Under the pieces are notes generated by a model. The model was not told the origin of the DNA. It saw nothing but the letters and a program-made list of their open reading frames with translations, and did not search any database. The position numbers and the translations under genes were made by a program. This document shows, piece after piece, positions 47,012-54,561 of a stretch of 54,561 nucleotides of DNA. Origin of the DNA: Planctomycetota bacterium (GTDB taxonomy: Bacteria; Planctomycetota; Planctomycetia; Planctomycetales; Planctomycetaceae); contig JAURQH010000068.1 in the NCBI GenBank assembly GCA_030836185.1, positions 1-54,561 of the forward strand, written 5' to 3'. Positions within the stretch are counted from its first letter, which is position 1. Every line of letters starts with the position of its first letter.

Positions 47012-47491
47012 TCAGCGATTCAATGACCAGAAGCCATAATTCAACACGCAGGCAAAGCTGACCCAAAGAAAATAGGGGATGAGCAAATATCCCGCAGTCT
47101 TGGAGCGTTGATAGAACAAAACGATTGTCGCAAGTATCAGCACCCATAACAAAATGATTTCCATCAACGCAGCTCCTGGATTTTGCATTCCAAAAAAGAG
47201 GATGGACCAGAGCACGTTCAGTACAAGTTGGATCGCAAAAATTCTCAAAGGGACCGAGGCTTTCCAGGAACTCTCCTGCTTCCAAACCAGCCAAGCCGCT
47301 ACGGACATCATTGCGTAGAGAATCGTCCAGACCGGGCCGAAGACCCAATTGGGGGGAGCGTACGATGGTCGGTTAAGAGTCGCATACCATCCATCAATTT
47401 GAGAGGTTGTCGAAAAAGCACCAATTCCCGAAGCCGCAAAACAGATGAAAAATGAGATTGCCAGACCACACCAGATTTTTTTCTGCGACAT
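47012..47491 (-). CDS. tspO: TspO/MBR family membrane protein
   Basis: A 159-aa protein with five predicted membrane helices and the family core PSYAPPNWVFGPVWTILYA, plus NVLWSILFFG and the aromatic-rich C-terminal LNYGFWSLNR. TspO proteins bind tetrapyrroles and similar ligands and affect stress or pigment regulation. AAGGCG sits about 9 nt before the ATG. It is a single gene between the arylsulfatase and the divergent lipoprotein. Confidence 0.93.
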   Translation of the reverse strand: MSQKKIWCGLAISFFICFAASGIGAFSTTSQIDGWYATLNRPSYAPPNWVFGPVWTILYAMMSVAAWLVWKQESSWKASVPLRIFAIQLVLNVLWSILFFGMQNPGAALMEIILLWVLILATIVLFYQRSKTAGYLLIPYFLWVSFACVLNYGFWSLNR

Positions 47492-47592
47492 TTGCTTTCG
47501 CCTTGGTTGATCTTAATGTCAGGTCGTTATGAAAGACATTGTAAACAATTCAATCATTTTGAACTGCGAGAGGGCTGGGTTTGTCGAGTTAT

Positions 47593-47621
47593 TGACAGAA
47601 AACGCCTCTTTTTCTACGGTT
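47593..47621 (+). promoter_or_regulatory. Possible promoter of the lipoprotein gene
   Basis: TTGACA (47593-47598), a 17-nt spacer, then TACGGT (47616-47621), about 60 nt before the start at 47681. The -35 is a consensus match but the -10 is weak. Confidence 0.3.
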
Positions 47622-47680
47622 CCACATCACCGAGAGCATTCTCTCCGGTTGTTCCAGCCGATTAAAGACCAAAACCTGTC

Positions 47681-48571
47681 ATGACTTTTCGATCTCTTCA
47701 ATCTCATCTGCCATTCTGTGCTCTCGCTCTTTGCGTGCTGTTGGCGGGATGTTCTTTGTGGAATACGAACGACGAATCCGGTCCGACCGAAACGTGGTCA
47801 GATGTGTTTGGTACAGATGGCCCCGAAGTTGTTGAAGCGAATCGCTTCAACCTGAACACTGTGGTTCTGGAAGTGGCACATATCGAACAACCACTCACTG
47901 ATATCTCGATGATTGATTTGCTTTGGCAAGAAGTCGATCAAATCGGAGCGCTCGATTCACAAACTCGCGCACAACTGAAAGAGAACGGGATTCGTGTCGG
48001 AATCACAGGACCGAATATCCCACGGACGCTCGAAAACCTGTTGCAGGTTGATGCCGCGTGGAGACAAGAGCGAAGTGACGGGCAACAGGGCAGCACTTTA
48101 CAAGCTGTGACTGTTTTTCCCGGTGAACCAACTCATCTGCATACCGGTCAGGCATATTCCGAATGCGAAATTAATGTACCAAAAGTGTCAGGGACAGAAA
48201 CGATCAAGTTTGAAAATGTCAATTGTCAGTTTCAGATTGAAGCCGACCAATTGCAGGAAGGTTGGGTCAAGCTCCACTTCATTCCAGAAATCCATCACGC
48301 TGCTCAATCGCTGCGACGTGTCGCCACTGAAGATGGCTGGAAATTTCAGAACACACAAAAAGTACTTCCGGTTTATGACCAAAAATTTACCCTGACTCTC
48401 AATCAGGGCGAAGTGGCCGTCATCAGTGCGACAGAACATAAGCCGGGAACTCTGGGACACGCGATGTTCATCGGCGATGGCAACGACGACCAAATTCAGA
48501 AGGTCATCGTCATTCGCTTGGCAGACATTCAGAAAGCTCGCAGAAAGTTATCTCGCGAGGGGAAATTCTAA
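47681..48571 (+). CDS. Predicted lipoprotein of unknown function
   Basis: A 296-aa protein with a lipoprotein signal: hydrophobic helix then LLAGC near residues 20-24, so Cys24 is likely lipidated. The mature part begins with an acidic stretch, followed by a mixed alpha/beta region (DLLWQEVDQIGALDSQTRAQ, then GIRVGITGPN). The C-terminus is basic. The second half, with LTLNQGEVAVISATE, resembles a beta-rich domain. Family not recognised. It is convergent with the PQQ-propeller gene, 23 nt away. Confidence 0.75.
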   Translation: MTFRSLQSHLPFCALALCVLLAGCSLWNTNDESGPTETWSDVFGTDGPEVVEANRFNLNTVVLEVAHIEQPLTDISMIDLLWQEVDQIGALDSQTRAQLKENGIRVGITGPNIPRTLENLLQVDAAWRQERSDGQQGSTLQAVTVFPGEPTHLHTGQAYSECEINVPKVSGTETIKFENVNCQFQIEADQLQEGWVKLHFIPEIHHAAQSLRRVATEDGWKFQNTQKVLPVYDQKFTLTLNQGEVAVISATEHKPGTLGHAMFIGDGNDDQIQKVIVIRLADIQKARRKLSREGKF

Positions 48572-48594
48572 AGTTTCGCTACTTCGCTGAGAGA

Positions 48595-49923
48595 TTACTT
48601 CGCTGAGAGATCAACGCGGACCAGTTCTTTGTCGTTGCGGGCAAAGAGTGAGTGTTCGCCAAACGCGGGATGGCTCCAAACAACCTGACGACCGAAGGCT
48701 TCGTTCGTTGGTTCCAGAACGTGAAACCGCCCGAGTTCTTCGTAGCCTTTGCGAGAGAGATTCGCCAGAATCAAATCCCCTGTCTCACTGAAGAGCCAAA
48801 AGTGTTTGCCTTGCTTCACGAGATACGCGGTCGCGTGTCGATCACCGCGGGGATTGCCGTTTGTTGGTGCCGTTGTCGACCAGAGGCGTTTTCCATCTTT
48901 CAAGTTGGCGCCAATGAGTGCACCAGTGTTGATGTCGCATCCGTAAATCATCCCGTCTTCCATGAACGGTGTCGAGTTACAACTGTAAAGAGCCGACTTT
49001 GTATTTCCTTTCCAGACGATTTTTGCTTCTGGTTTGGAATCGTCCAACTCAATAAGAGCACCCACCGCTCCAATAGCGCTGGCGAAGAGATTGTTTCCTT
49101 CTTTAATTGGCATTGTGACTGACATGCCATATTGAGGTTGTAGAGGGAGTGACCAATAAAGATCGCCGGAGTTCGGATTCAACGCATTGAGTGAGACTGG
49201 AGACCAGATCAATAACTGTTCCACGCCTGCGTGTTTGATGATCGTCGGTGGGCAGTAACCTTGTTCGGGAGCATCCAATGCTCGCCAGACTTCCTTACCA
49301 GTGGTTTTATTGAAGGCCACGGCAACAGATCCCTTTCCTCCGACAACGCAAATAAGAAGATCGCCATGGACGAGTGGGTGGGCAGAGTGTCCCCAGAACG
49401 GAGACTTGGTGTTGTATTCCTCATTCAAACTCTTGGACCAGACTTCTTTACCATCACTCGTTTGATAACAGCCCAATCGTCCTTCGGCTCCAAGGAGATA
49501 GACACGACTTCCATCAACGGTTGGTGTGCAGCGAGGGCCTGCGGCATAGGAGAGTTTATACGGCTGATCATATTCTACGCTCCACAGTTCTTTGCCGTTG
49601 GTGACATCAAAGCAGCGTAGTCGTTCTTCTCCGGTGAGTTCTGTCGTTCCACCAGGGCTATTCTTGATCTCACCGAATGTCTTGTGATAATCGGCAACGA
49701 AGACTTTTCCGTCGGCAACTGCCGGGCCCGCGTATCCCAATCCAACAGGAACACGCCATTTGACCGGCAGCCCTGATTTGGGAATTTCGTCTGTAATCCC
49801 TGAATCGATCCAGACACCATCTCTCTCTGGACCACGCCATTGAGGCCAGTCTCCTGCAGAAACTGCTTGGGACAAAAAGCAGGTTAGGGTGACGACAATC
49901 ATCAATGGGCGAGAGAACAACAT
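48595..49923 (-). CDS. Secreted PQQ-like beta-propeller protein
   Basis: A 442-aa protein with a signal peptide (LMIVVTLTCFLSQAVSA) and the mature N-terminus GDWPQWRGPERDGVW, typical of planctomycete PQQ-binding-like propellers. Repeated blades are seen as AVADGKVFVAD, TNGKELWSVEYD, DGKEVWSKSLN and TGKEVWRALD. Such proteins are related to BamB or to quinoprotein propellers; no dehydrogenase active site is seen, so a binding role is likely. The ATG at 49923 has GGAG 6 nt upstream, inside the codons of the alternative ATG at 49935. Confidence 0.88.
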   Translation of the reverse strand: MLFSRPLMIVVTLTCFLSQAVSAGDWPQWRGPERDGVWIDSGITDEIPKSGLPVKWRVPVGLGYAGPAVADGKVFVADYHKTFGEIKNSPGGTTELTGEERLRCFDVTNGKELWSVEYDQPYKLSYAAGPRCTPTVDGSRVYLLGAEGRLGCYQTSDGKEVWSKSLNEEYNTKSPFWGHSAHPLVHGDLLICVVGGKGSVAVAFNKTTGKEVWRALDAPEQGYCPPTIIKHAGVEQLLIWSPVSLNALNPNSGDLYWSLPLQPQYGMSVTMPIKEGNNLFASAIGAVGALIELDDSKPEAKIVWKGNTKSALYSCNSTPFMEDGMIYGCDINTGALIGANLKDGKRLWSTTAPTNGNPRGDRHATAYLVKQGKHFWLFSETGDLILANLSRKGYEELGRFHVLEPTNEAFGRQVVWSHPAFGEHSLFARNDKELVRVDLSAK

Positions 49924-50103
49924 CCGAGTCTCCATGTTTAGCGGTACGACACTTGGGCGATCTGATTATTGGCACGGAATGTCATTAGGTCAATAACCGA
50001 TCAAAAGCTCTCGTGTCGGTTTATGAATGAGAGAGAACCTTTCATCATCAATTGTTGTCTCTGGGGGGGATCATTCGTATGAAGTATTGAGGCATGATTA
50101 AGC

Positions 50104-50820
50104 ATGAACAAAGAACAAAAATCGACAGCAGAGGAAATTCGACAACGGTTCGACAACGATGTGGAGCGTTTCTCCAACCTCGAAACAGGACAATCGGCCA
50201 CCATAGACGCAGTGTTGACACTCAATTTAATTACTGAATCTGCCGCCGCGGTGACACCGGAAGCGCGCGATCTGGTCGATGTTGGCTGTGGTGCGGGCAA
50301 CTTCTCTCTCAAGCTGTTGCAGCAACTTTCGGGGATGAATGTTCATTTGCTCGTTTTGAGCCAGCCGGTGTTAGAGCGTGCGTTGGATCGAGTCTCGTCA
50401 CAAACGACGGGAAAGGTCGAAGCAGAGCAGGGGGATGTCAGAGAAATTGATTTGGGGGTTGATACCGCCGATGTCATCGTCGCGGCAGCCGTGCTTCATC
50501 ATCTGAGAAGCGAAGACGAATGGCGGTCTGTTTTTGAAAAATTCTACGCAGCACTCCGGCCGGGAGGGTCAATCTGGATTTTCGATCTGGTGAAAGCCGA
50601 AAGCACTGCACTTGAAACATTGATGCAGGAGCGTTACGGCGATTATCTGGTCAGTCTTCAGGATGAAGAGTACCGCGACCATGTCTTCGCTTACATGGAA
50701 AAAGAAGACACGCCGCAGTCGTTGACGTTTCAAACGAACCTGTTACAGCAGATTGGCTTTTCACAAGTCGAGGTACTGCACAAGAACGTCTGCTTTGCGG
50801 CATTCGGTGCCGTGAAGTGA
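50104..50820 (+). CDS. Class I SAM-dependent methyltransferase
   Basis: A 238-aa Rossmann-fold methyltransferase. Motif I is LVDVGCGAGNFSLKLL (about 59-74), followed by an acidic turn GDVREIDLG and VIVAAAVLHHLRSEDEW, then ALRPGGSIWIFDL. The substrate is unknown; the pattern LHHL..RPGG suits small-molecule or lipid methyltransferases. It is not linked in strand with the propeller gene or the Tad genes and is convergent with the prepilin peptidase (9 nt). Confidence 0.9.
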   Translation: MNKEQKSTAEEIRQRFDNDVERFSNLETGQSATIDAVLTLNLITESAAAVTPEARDLVDVGCGAGNFSLKLLQQLSGMNVHLLVLSQPVLERALDRVSSQTTGKVEAEQGDVREIDLGVDTADVIVAAAVLHHLRSEDEWRSVFEKFYAALRPGGSIWIFDLVKAESTALETLMQERYGDYLVSLQDEEYRDHVFAYMEKEDTPQSLTFQTNLLQQIGFSQVEVLHKNVCFAAFGAVK

Positions 50821-50829
50821 CCTTGAGCT

Positions 50830-51321
50830 TTACAGAGACAGCAAGTCGCGAGCGGGTGTTGCGATGTCGAGGAGCACAATTCCCCAGACTGCGATCGTGA
50901 CCGGTAGTGCGAGTTCGATCCCGCGAACTTTTTCTTCTGAGGACTCTCGTGTTTGAGCCAGCAATCGACGGCTCACACTAAGAACCAACACCAGAACTGT
51001 ACTGATCAAGAGGACGTACAGAGTGGGTTTGAAACCGAGCCAGACACCAATAGCTCCCATCAACTTTACGTCACCTCCACCACTGCCTCCCGTCATCCAC
51101 AGAACAAAAAATGTCCCGAATCCGATGGCAAAACCGGCAGCAGCATGTCCAAGACCGGCGGCTCCGTGGAAGCCGACTTGCCAGGCGATGCCAGCGACAA
51201 GGCCACACAATGTCAGCCAGTTGGGGATTCGTTGAGACTTTAAGTCAGAAACAGTTGCCCAAATTGTGAACAATGCCAGACAAAAATAGGCGACAAGTTG
51301 TGATGTTGTGAGATCGAACAT
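50830..51321 (-). CDS. Prepilin peptidase (A24 family, TadV/CpaA type)
   Basis: A 163-aa integral membrane aspartic protease that cuts Flp/TadE leaders. The two catalytic Asp regions are visible: SDLKSQRIPNW (about 26-36) and the GGGDVKLMG (G-x-G-D) motif (about 84-92). Size and about five helices are right for the short CpaA/TadV peptidases that lack the N-methylase domain. It is the last gene of the minus-strand pilus set with Flp, TadE and a 48-aa membrane protein; the likely substrates are those pilins and the plus-strand TadE. Confidence 0.92.
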   Translation of the reverse strand: MFDLTTSQLVAYFCLALFTIWATVSDLKSQRIPNWLTLCGLVAGIAWQVGFHGAAGLGHAAAGFAIGFGTFFVLWMTGGSGGGDVKLMGAIGVWLGFKPTLYVLLISTVLVLVLSVSRRLLAQTRESSEEKVRGIELALPVTIAVWGIVLLDIATPARDLLSL

Positions 51322-51360
51322 GGTTGGGCCTTCAAAGTTTGGTGAGTCATTCCGTCATGA

Positions 51361-51507
51361 TCAGGACTCGTCGGTGACTTTATCGCTGGTGTCTTCGTCT
51401 TTTTGACGAAATCGTTTGGCAATCAAATGAACGGCAATTAACAATCCCAGCGAGATGCACAAAAACTGCACCAGCCAGATTGTGAACTCCCGAAAAATCG
51501 GTTGCAT
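51361..51507 (-). CDS. Small (48 aa) single-helix membrane protein
   Basis: The ATG at 51507 opens MQPIFREFTIWLVQFLCISL followed by GLLIAVHLIAKRFRQK and an acidic tail DEDTSDKVTDES. It has one predicted helix (about 9-29) with a basic flank, so the tail is likely cytosolic. It sits between TadE and the prepilin peptidase on the same strand, with 10 and 39 nt gaps, so it is likely a real pilus-operon gene. It could be an assembly accessory factor. No known family. Confidence 0.65.
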   Translation of the reverse strand: MQPIFREFTIWLVQFLCISLGLLIAVHLIAKRFRQKDEDTSDKVTDES

Positions 51508-51517
51508 GATATTGTGA

Positions 51518-52102
51518 TTATTCCAGGTTCGCTAATGATTGATACTGATAGTTGTAGGCGTTTACGCTGAATCCGAATGTCGCTAACAGGTCGGGAACGG
51601 GGCGATTGGTCCCGCTGTCGCTAACTGGAGTTCTGAGTGTGACGATCACTTGATTTGTTCCCGGTGCTGCAGCAGCGACGGCCAGATTCGAGTCTCCCCA
51701 TTCATAACTTTGATTCGAAGCTCCGACCCGGTCGGGAATCGTGATATTTCCGTAATCAATGCGGAGATAGGCATCACCTTGATTGGCGGCTGCTGGTTGG
51801 GTCAGGCTCAAATCAATCTGGTGAATCTGCAGAATTTCGCGGACATGCTCTGCAACCGGTTCTCCCTGATCGGCTTCTCCTCCCAGTTCTGCTGCTTTTC
51901 GTACTCCCTCAATCGTTGCCGTGTTGACGGTGTGACCGACCAACATGATGTAGCCGAACTCAAAGATCGCCAAGGTGGCGATAATTAGGATCGGCAGAAT
52001 CAGAATAAATTCCAAAATCACAGCGCCTCTTCTTCGTCGTGGCTCTCGGCGCAACGAGTAGAAGTGGTCGTTTGTGAATAATTTTGTCGAGTTTGAACGC
52101 AA
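51518..52102 (-). CDS. TadE-like pseudopilin
   Basis: A 194-aa protein with a class-specific leader: RRRRG followed by AVILE, so the prepilin peptidase should cut after Gly leaving Glu at +5, then the hydrophobic helix FILILPILIIATLAIFEFGY. The periplasmic part is beta-rich and ends in VPDLLATFGFS plus an aromatic tail, as in the plus-strand TadE. No ATG lies in frame ahead of the leader; TTG at 52102 with GGGA 9 nt upstream is the best start, though a second TTG lies closer to the helix. Confidence 0.87.
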   Translation of the reverse strand: MRSNSTKLFTNDHFYSLRREPRRRRGAVILEFILILPILIIATLAIFEFGYIMLVGHTVNTATIEGVRKAAELGGEADQGEPVAEHVREILQIHQIDLSLTQPAAANQGDAYLRIDYGNITIPDRVGASNQSYEWGDSNLAVAAAAPGTNQVIVTLRTPVSDSGTNRPVPDLLATFGFSVNAYNYQYQSLANLE

Positions 52103-52144
52103 AAAACTGTTTCCCGACTCGATGTCATTTCAATGGAACTGTTA

Positions 52145-52162
52145 CCGGGTGTTAACACCCGG
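52145..52162. promoter_or_regulatory. Perfect 18-bp palindrome upstream of tadE (minus strand)
   Basis: CCGGGTGTTAACACCCGG is fully self-complementary. A TTGACA (minus strand, 52184-52189) lies about 21 nt upstream in the direction of tadE, so the palindrome falls just past the expected -10. It is a good candidate operator; no U-tract follows on either strand, which argues against a terminator. Confidence 0.5.
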
Positions 52163-52217
52163 CGCATACGCAGGGTATCTCTGTGTCAATCACCATGCAC
52201 GCAGTTTGTTTTGTGTG

Positions 52218-52242
52218 TAAGTCATAATTATTAAATGACTTA
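52218..52242. terminator. Hairpin directly after the Flp pilin gene
   Basis: TAAGTCAT and ATGACTTA are perfect 8-nt arms around a 9-nt AT-rich loop, 8 nt after the Flp stop on the minus strand. The following CACACAAAAC lacks a U-run. It may be a weak terminator or mRNA stabiliser that lets Flp be made in excess over the downstream genes. Confidence 0.4.
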
Positions 52243-52249
52243 TGCGATA

Positions 52250-52426
52250 TCATACGATTGCTTCAATGGCCGTTGCCAAATCCATCAGCTCATTGACCAA
52301 TGCATTACGAACACAGACCAAGCCAACAATCACACCGATTCCCACGATGGTTAATAGCAGGATATACTCGGCGAAAATCGAGCCTCTACGGCGACTTACG
52401 TCATTTTTGATACGCTTGCGAATCAC
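52250..52426 (-). CDS. Flp-type pilin
   Basis: A 58-aa major-pilin candidate. The leader ends SRRRG and is followed by SIFAE, so cleavage leaves Glu at +5, then the hydrophobic YILLLTIVGIGVIVGLVC and a short C-terminal helix. This is the Flp/Fap pattern. GTG at 52426 with AAAGGG 8 nt upstream gives the usual length; a TTG at 52471 would add 15 residues. It is the first gene of the minus-strand pilus set. Confidence 0.88.
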   Translation of the reverse strand: MIRKRIKNDVSRRRGSIFAEYILLLTIVGIGVIVGLVCVRNALVNELMDLATAIEAIV

Positions 52427-52591
52427 GGGCCACGCCCTTTCTAAAACATTTTGATAACAACTACAGCACAAAACTAATATTGCAGGCGGTGTGCCAACTG
52501 ATGGGGGAATTTACCAAGGACGCGTGTTTATCAGTTCTACACCGATAAAAAACGTGATTTACGCTCATGGAAAATTCTTATTTCCCAAAAA

Positions 52592-53200
52592 ATGGCTGCT
52601 CTCGGCACTCCCCATGCTCTACAGCCACATATGAAGACTTTGCGCGCCCATCGACAGCCATCCCATACAAATTATGTGGGGCCAAAATGCGCTGAGAGTT
52701 CTCGGCAAAGGGGCGTTGTTACGCTGGAGCTCATTCTCGTTTTTCCGATTCTGATGATCTTGTTGTTAGCGGTGATTGAGTTCGGTTTGATTTACTCGAC
52801 AATTCAGCATGTTTCTTATTCAAGTCGATTAGGGGCAAAGCTGTCCTCCGAACAATCAACGGTTGCTTTGGGGACATACAATCAAGACGCCGGCTTCAGT
52901 CCGTTGAGAACTGAAATCAATAACTATCTGACGACTGCTGGTTTCAATACACTCTCCTGTCAAATCACTCTCCAGCACAATGTCATAGGGGCTGCCAATA
53001 ATACGCAGGAGAACCCCGATCCTGCACCTGCCGGATGTGACTGTGTTGCTCCCGTCAATAATCTGCCCGTCGGTTCGGAGTATGTGCGAGTGACGGTTTG
53101 TGTTCCGGTGACGGGCAACGTCCCTGATTTACTGGCGACGTTCGGATTCAGTATTTCCGATTATGAAATCGAAGAAACAACCACATTCCAATACGAATAA
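52592..53200 (+). CDS. TadE-like pseudopilin (plus strand)
   Basis: A protein of up to 202 aa. RQRG is followed by VVTLE and the helix LILVFPILMILLLAVIEFGL, the TadE leader and N-helix. The external part has two CxC-like cysteines (GCDC) and ends VPDLLATFGFS plus an aromatic tail, the same 11-residue string as the minus-strand TadE. Starts at 52592 and 52631 are both possible; neither has a clear ribosome site. It is 2 nt upstream of the TadG-like gene. Confidence 0.85.
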   Translation: MAALGTPHALQPHMKTLRAHRQPSHTNYVGPKCAESSRQRGVVTLELILVFPILMILLLAVIEFGLIYSTIQHVSYSSRLGAKLSSEQSTVALGTYNQDAGFSPLRTEINNYLTTAGFNTLSCQITLQHNVIGAANNTQENPDPAPAGCDCVAPVNNLPVGSEYVRVTVCVPVTGNVPDLLATFGFSISDYEIEETTTFQYE

Positions 53201-53202
53201 GT

Positions 53203-53808
53203 ATGCAAAATCATTGTCTTAATGCAGATCTCTCACACAAGCGTCGTGGTGTCGCCACGTTGTGGCTGATCCTTGCGCTGCCGCTCTTTCTGATCATTTT
53301 GGGTGCTTTGCTCGAAATTGCGAATTTGTGGTTGGCCCGCATTGAACTCAAGAACGGTCTTGATGCGGCCTCATTAGCCGCGGTGAAGGAATGGGCCGAA
53401 TCTCCCGGTGGGACCGATACGCAACCCGCTCGAGCTGTCGGCGTCAACTTCGCCACAGCCAACAATGCTGGCGGGCAGCCGATTCCTTTGTCCGACAACT
53501 ATCTGATGGCGGGGGGGGTGAATGAAAATGCTACAAATGATGATGGGTTGGTTTTTGGTGCCGTCGATACTTCTGATTTGACCAACATTGAATTTGATGC
53601 GGGAGAAGTACCCAGTTGTAACATTCTTTCTGATCCCATCTTCGGCGTTCGTGCTCAATCCAACATTCCCGTGAACAGTATCTTCGCAAACCTCTTGGGC
53701 CTTCCGCTTGGTCCGTATTCCATCGAAGCCAAATCTGATGCGATTTACGATTGCCAGATCGGCTCGCCGCGACTGGTTCATATCAACCAATTCACCCCTG
53801 GCCCGTAA
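53203..53808 (+). CDS. TadG-like pilus assembly protein
   Basis: A 201-aa protein with KRRG then VATLW and the helix LILALPLFLIILGALLEIAN. The +5 residue is Trp, not Glu, so it may not be processed like a pseudopilin, which suits TadG-type minor proteins. The next part, LKNGLDAASLAAVKEWAESP, is the TadG-like helical hook. The C-terminus has LLGLPLGPYSIEAKSDA. It lies 2 nt after the TadE gene. VWA-type extensions seen in long TadG proteins are absent. Confidence 0.78.
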   Translation: MQNHCLNADLSHKRRGVATLWLILALPLFLIILGALLEIANLWLARIELKNGLDAASLAAVKEWAESPGGTDTQPARAVGVNFATANNAGGQPIPLSDNYLMAGGVNENATNDDGLVFGAVDTSDLTNIEFDAGEVPSCNILSDPIFGVRAQSNIPVNSIFANLLGLPLGPYSIEAKSDAIYDCQIGSPRLVHINQFTPGP

Positions 53809-54143
53809 AAAACTTCAACCTGGAAGTGCTTTACAGGCAAAGCCCTCTTCGCAAATCACGGTTTTTGCGTGATTTAACTCACGTGAGAGTTACACCTTAC
53901 GGAATGAGTTCGGGCTTTAACGAGTAGATAAACTTTAACGATTCTCTGAATCCCCGGTTTGAGGGATATCACTTCTTTCAAATTCTGCTCATGAATTATG
54001 AAATAACCTCAATTCGGTCGGAGATTCCCGTATTCGAATTAATTCTCCTCATTGGAACGACCGATACCTCCTTGTGAACCGTCCCGCGTTTCTCGCGCAC
54101 ATCGTGCCGTGAGAAGAGATTCAGTGACTCCAAGGAGGGAGTT
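53809..54143. other. Intergenic region of 335 bases before the secretin gene
   Basis: It holds a perfect 8-nt inverted repeat (AAATCACG at 53853-53860, CGTGATTT at 53868-53875, loop GTTTTTG), the palindrome CTCACGTGAG (53878-53887), and a weak hairpin around 54091-54114. A terminator for the TadE/TadG pair and a promoter for the secretin gene are expected here, but none is decisive. No gene seen. Confidence 0.5.
53853..53875 (+). terminator. Hairpin after the TadG-like gene
   Basis: Perfect 8-nt arms AAATCACG/CGTGATTT with a 7-nt loop, 44 nt after the TadG-like stop. The 3' arm ends in TTT but no long U-run follows, so termination would be weak. Confidence 0.4.
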
Positions 54144-54561
54144 ATGATGAGTTTTGTGAGTTCCAGACATACTGGCATACGATGGGTCACCACACGAGTG
54201 ATTCCGTTTCTGCTATTGAATAGTTGCCTGATTCCGTTGCATACAGCCTCGGCCCAAACACTGGCGACACCACAAGTTTCGAACAAAGTCGAATCGTTGG
54301 TCGATGAAATTGTGGCAGCCGAAGTTGAACTGAAGGTGTCGAAACGACGTTCCAAAATCATTCGAATGAAAAAGGATGTCTTTCGGATTGCAGTCGCCGA
54401 TCCTTCGGTGATCGAAGTCGTCGCTTTTGGTTCGCGAGAAGTTGAGCTGATCGGTCGCGAAACGGGAACCACCAGTGTCACACTCTGGCTTGGCACCGAA
54501 CTCGACGCGGAAAGCCTCAGCATGCTTGTCGAAGTGGTGAAAGACGATGCTGTCGAAGATC
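54144..54561 (+). CDS. Tad/CpaC-type outer-membrane secretin, N-terminal part
   Basis: The first 139 residues of a pilus secretin cut by the window edge. A signal peptide (VIPFLLLNSCLIPLHTASAQ) is followed by a pilus/BON-like N0 domain: KRRSKIIRMKKDVFRIAVAD then SVIEVVAFGSREVELIGRET and GTTSVTLWLG, the standard start of CpaC/RcpA secretins. An AAGGAGGGA site lies 4 nt before ATG 54144 (or 54147). The secretin ring pore lies beyond the window. It marks the main part of the Tad locus as continuing to the right. Confidence 0.92.
   Translation, partial: MMSFVSSRHTGIRWVTTRVIPFLLLNSCLIPLHTASAQTLATPQVSNKVESLVDEIVAAEVELKVSKRRSKIIRMKKDVFRIAVADPSVIEVVAFGSREVELIGRETGTTSVTLWLGTELDAESLSMLVEVVKDDAVED

Overview
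The window looks like a chromosomal segment of a planctomycete (order Planctomycetales; genus not assignable by eye). Support: a MoxR/DUF58/BatA/VWA operon with very large membrane VWA proteins, repeated zinc-ribbon plus single-TM proteins, secreted sulfatase and 'WPQWRG' PQQ-propeller proteins, a DUF1559-like H-X9-DG motif, tandem S1C/PDZ proteins and a minimal Tad pilus locus, all at moderate GC. I saw no rRNA, tRNA or CRISPR array.

Layout. 1-0.96 kb is a small accessory patch: the right end of an IS3-family element that has cut off the 3' part of a P-loop kinase gene, a 16-bp inverted repeat, and a GxxExxY gene. 1.1-6.0 kb (minus) is a BatA/VWA plus VWA/GATase-like pair. 6.2-9.1 kb holds a sulfatase-fold pseudoenzyme, coaD and two Hsp20 genes. 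9.1-17.9 kb (minus) is the main operon, read from the right: moxR, DUF58, BatA/VWA, VWA/GATase-like, zinc-ribbon/DUF1559-like/STN-like, BFD-like [2Fe-2S] protein. Diverging at 18.2 kb on the plus strand are ispD, a second zinc-ribbon/STN-like protein, a DUF4175-like coiled-coil membrane protein, a Lys-Glu-Gly-rich secreted protein, another secreted protein, an NPCBM protein, then three tandem S1C/PDZ proteins whose catalytic residues are lost step by step. 32.9-42.9 kb (minus) encodes two giant envelope proteins (2222 and 1110 aa), the larger apparently an internal duplication of the smaller type. 43-50.8 kb is mixed: inositol monophosphatase, a third zinc-ribbon protein, an arylsulfatase, TspO, a lipoprotein, a PQQ propeller and a methyltransferase. 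50.8-54.6 kb is a Tad pilus locus split over both strands: prepilin peptidase, a 48-aa membrane protein, TadE and Flp on minus; TadE, TadG-like and the start of a CpaC/RcpA secretin on plus.

How it may work together (inference). The MoxR-DUF58-BatA-VWA set is a known chaperone-like module. Here it faces a DUF4175-like gene across one divergent promoter region and has a duplicated BatA/GATase pair nearby. The neighbouring zinc-ribbon/STN, KEG-rich, NPCBM, protease/pseudoprotease and giant beta-rich proteins are all predicted to sit in or beyond the cytoplasmic membrane. They could form one large, undescribed envelope assembly or quality-control system. The enrichment of pseudoenzymes (sulfatase, two S1C domains, an alpha/beta hydrolase) suggests binding or scaffolding roles.
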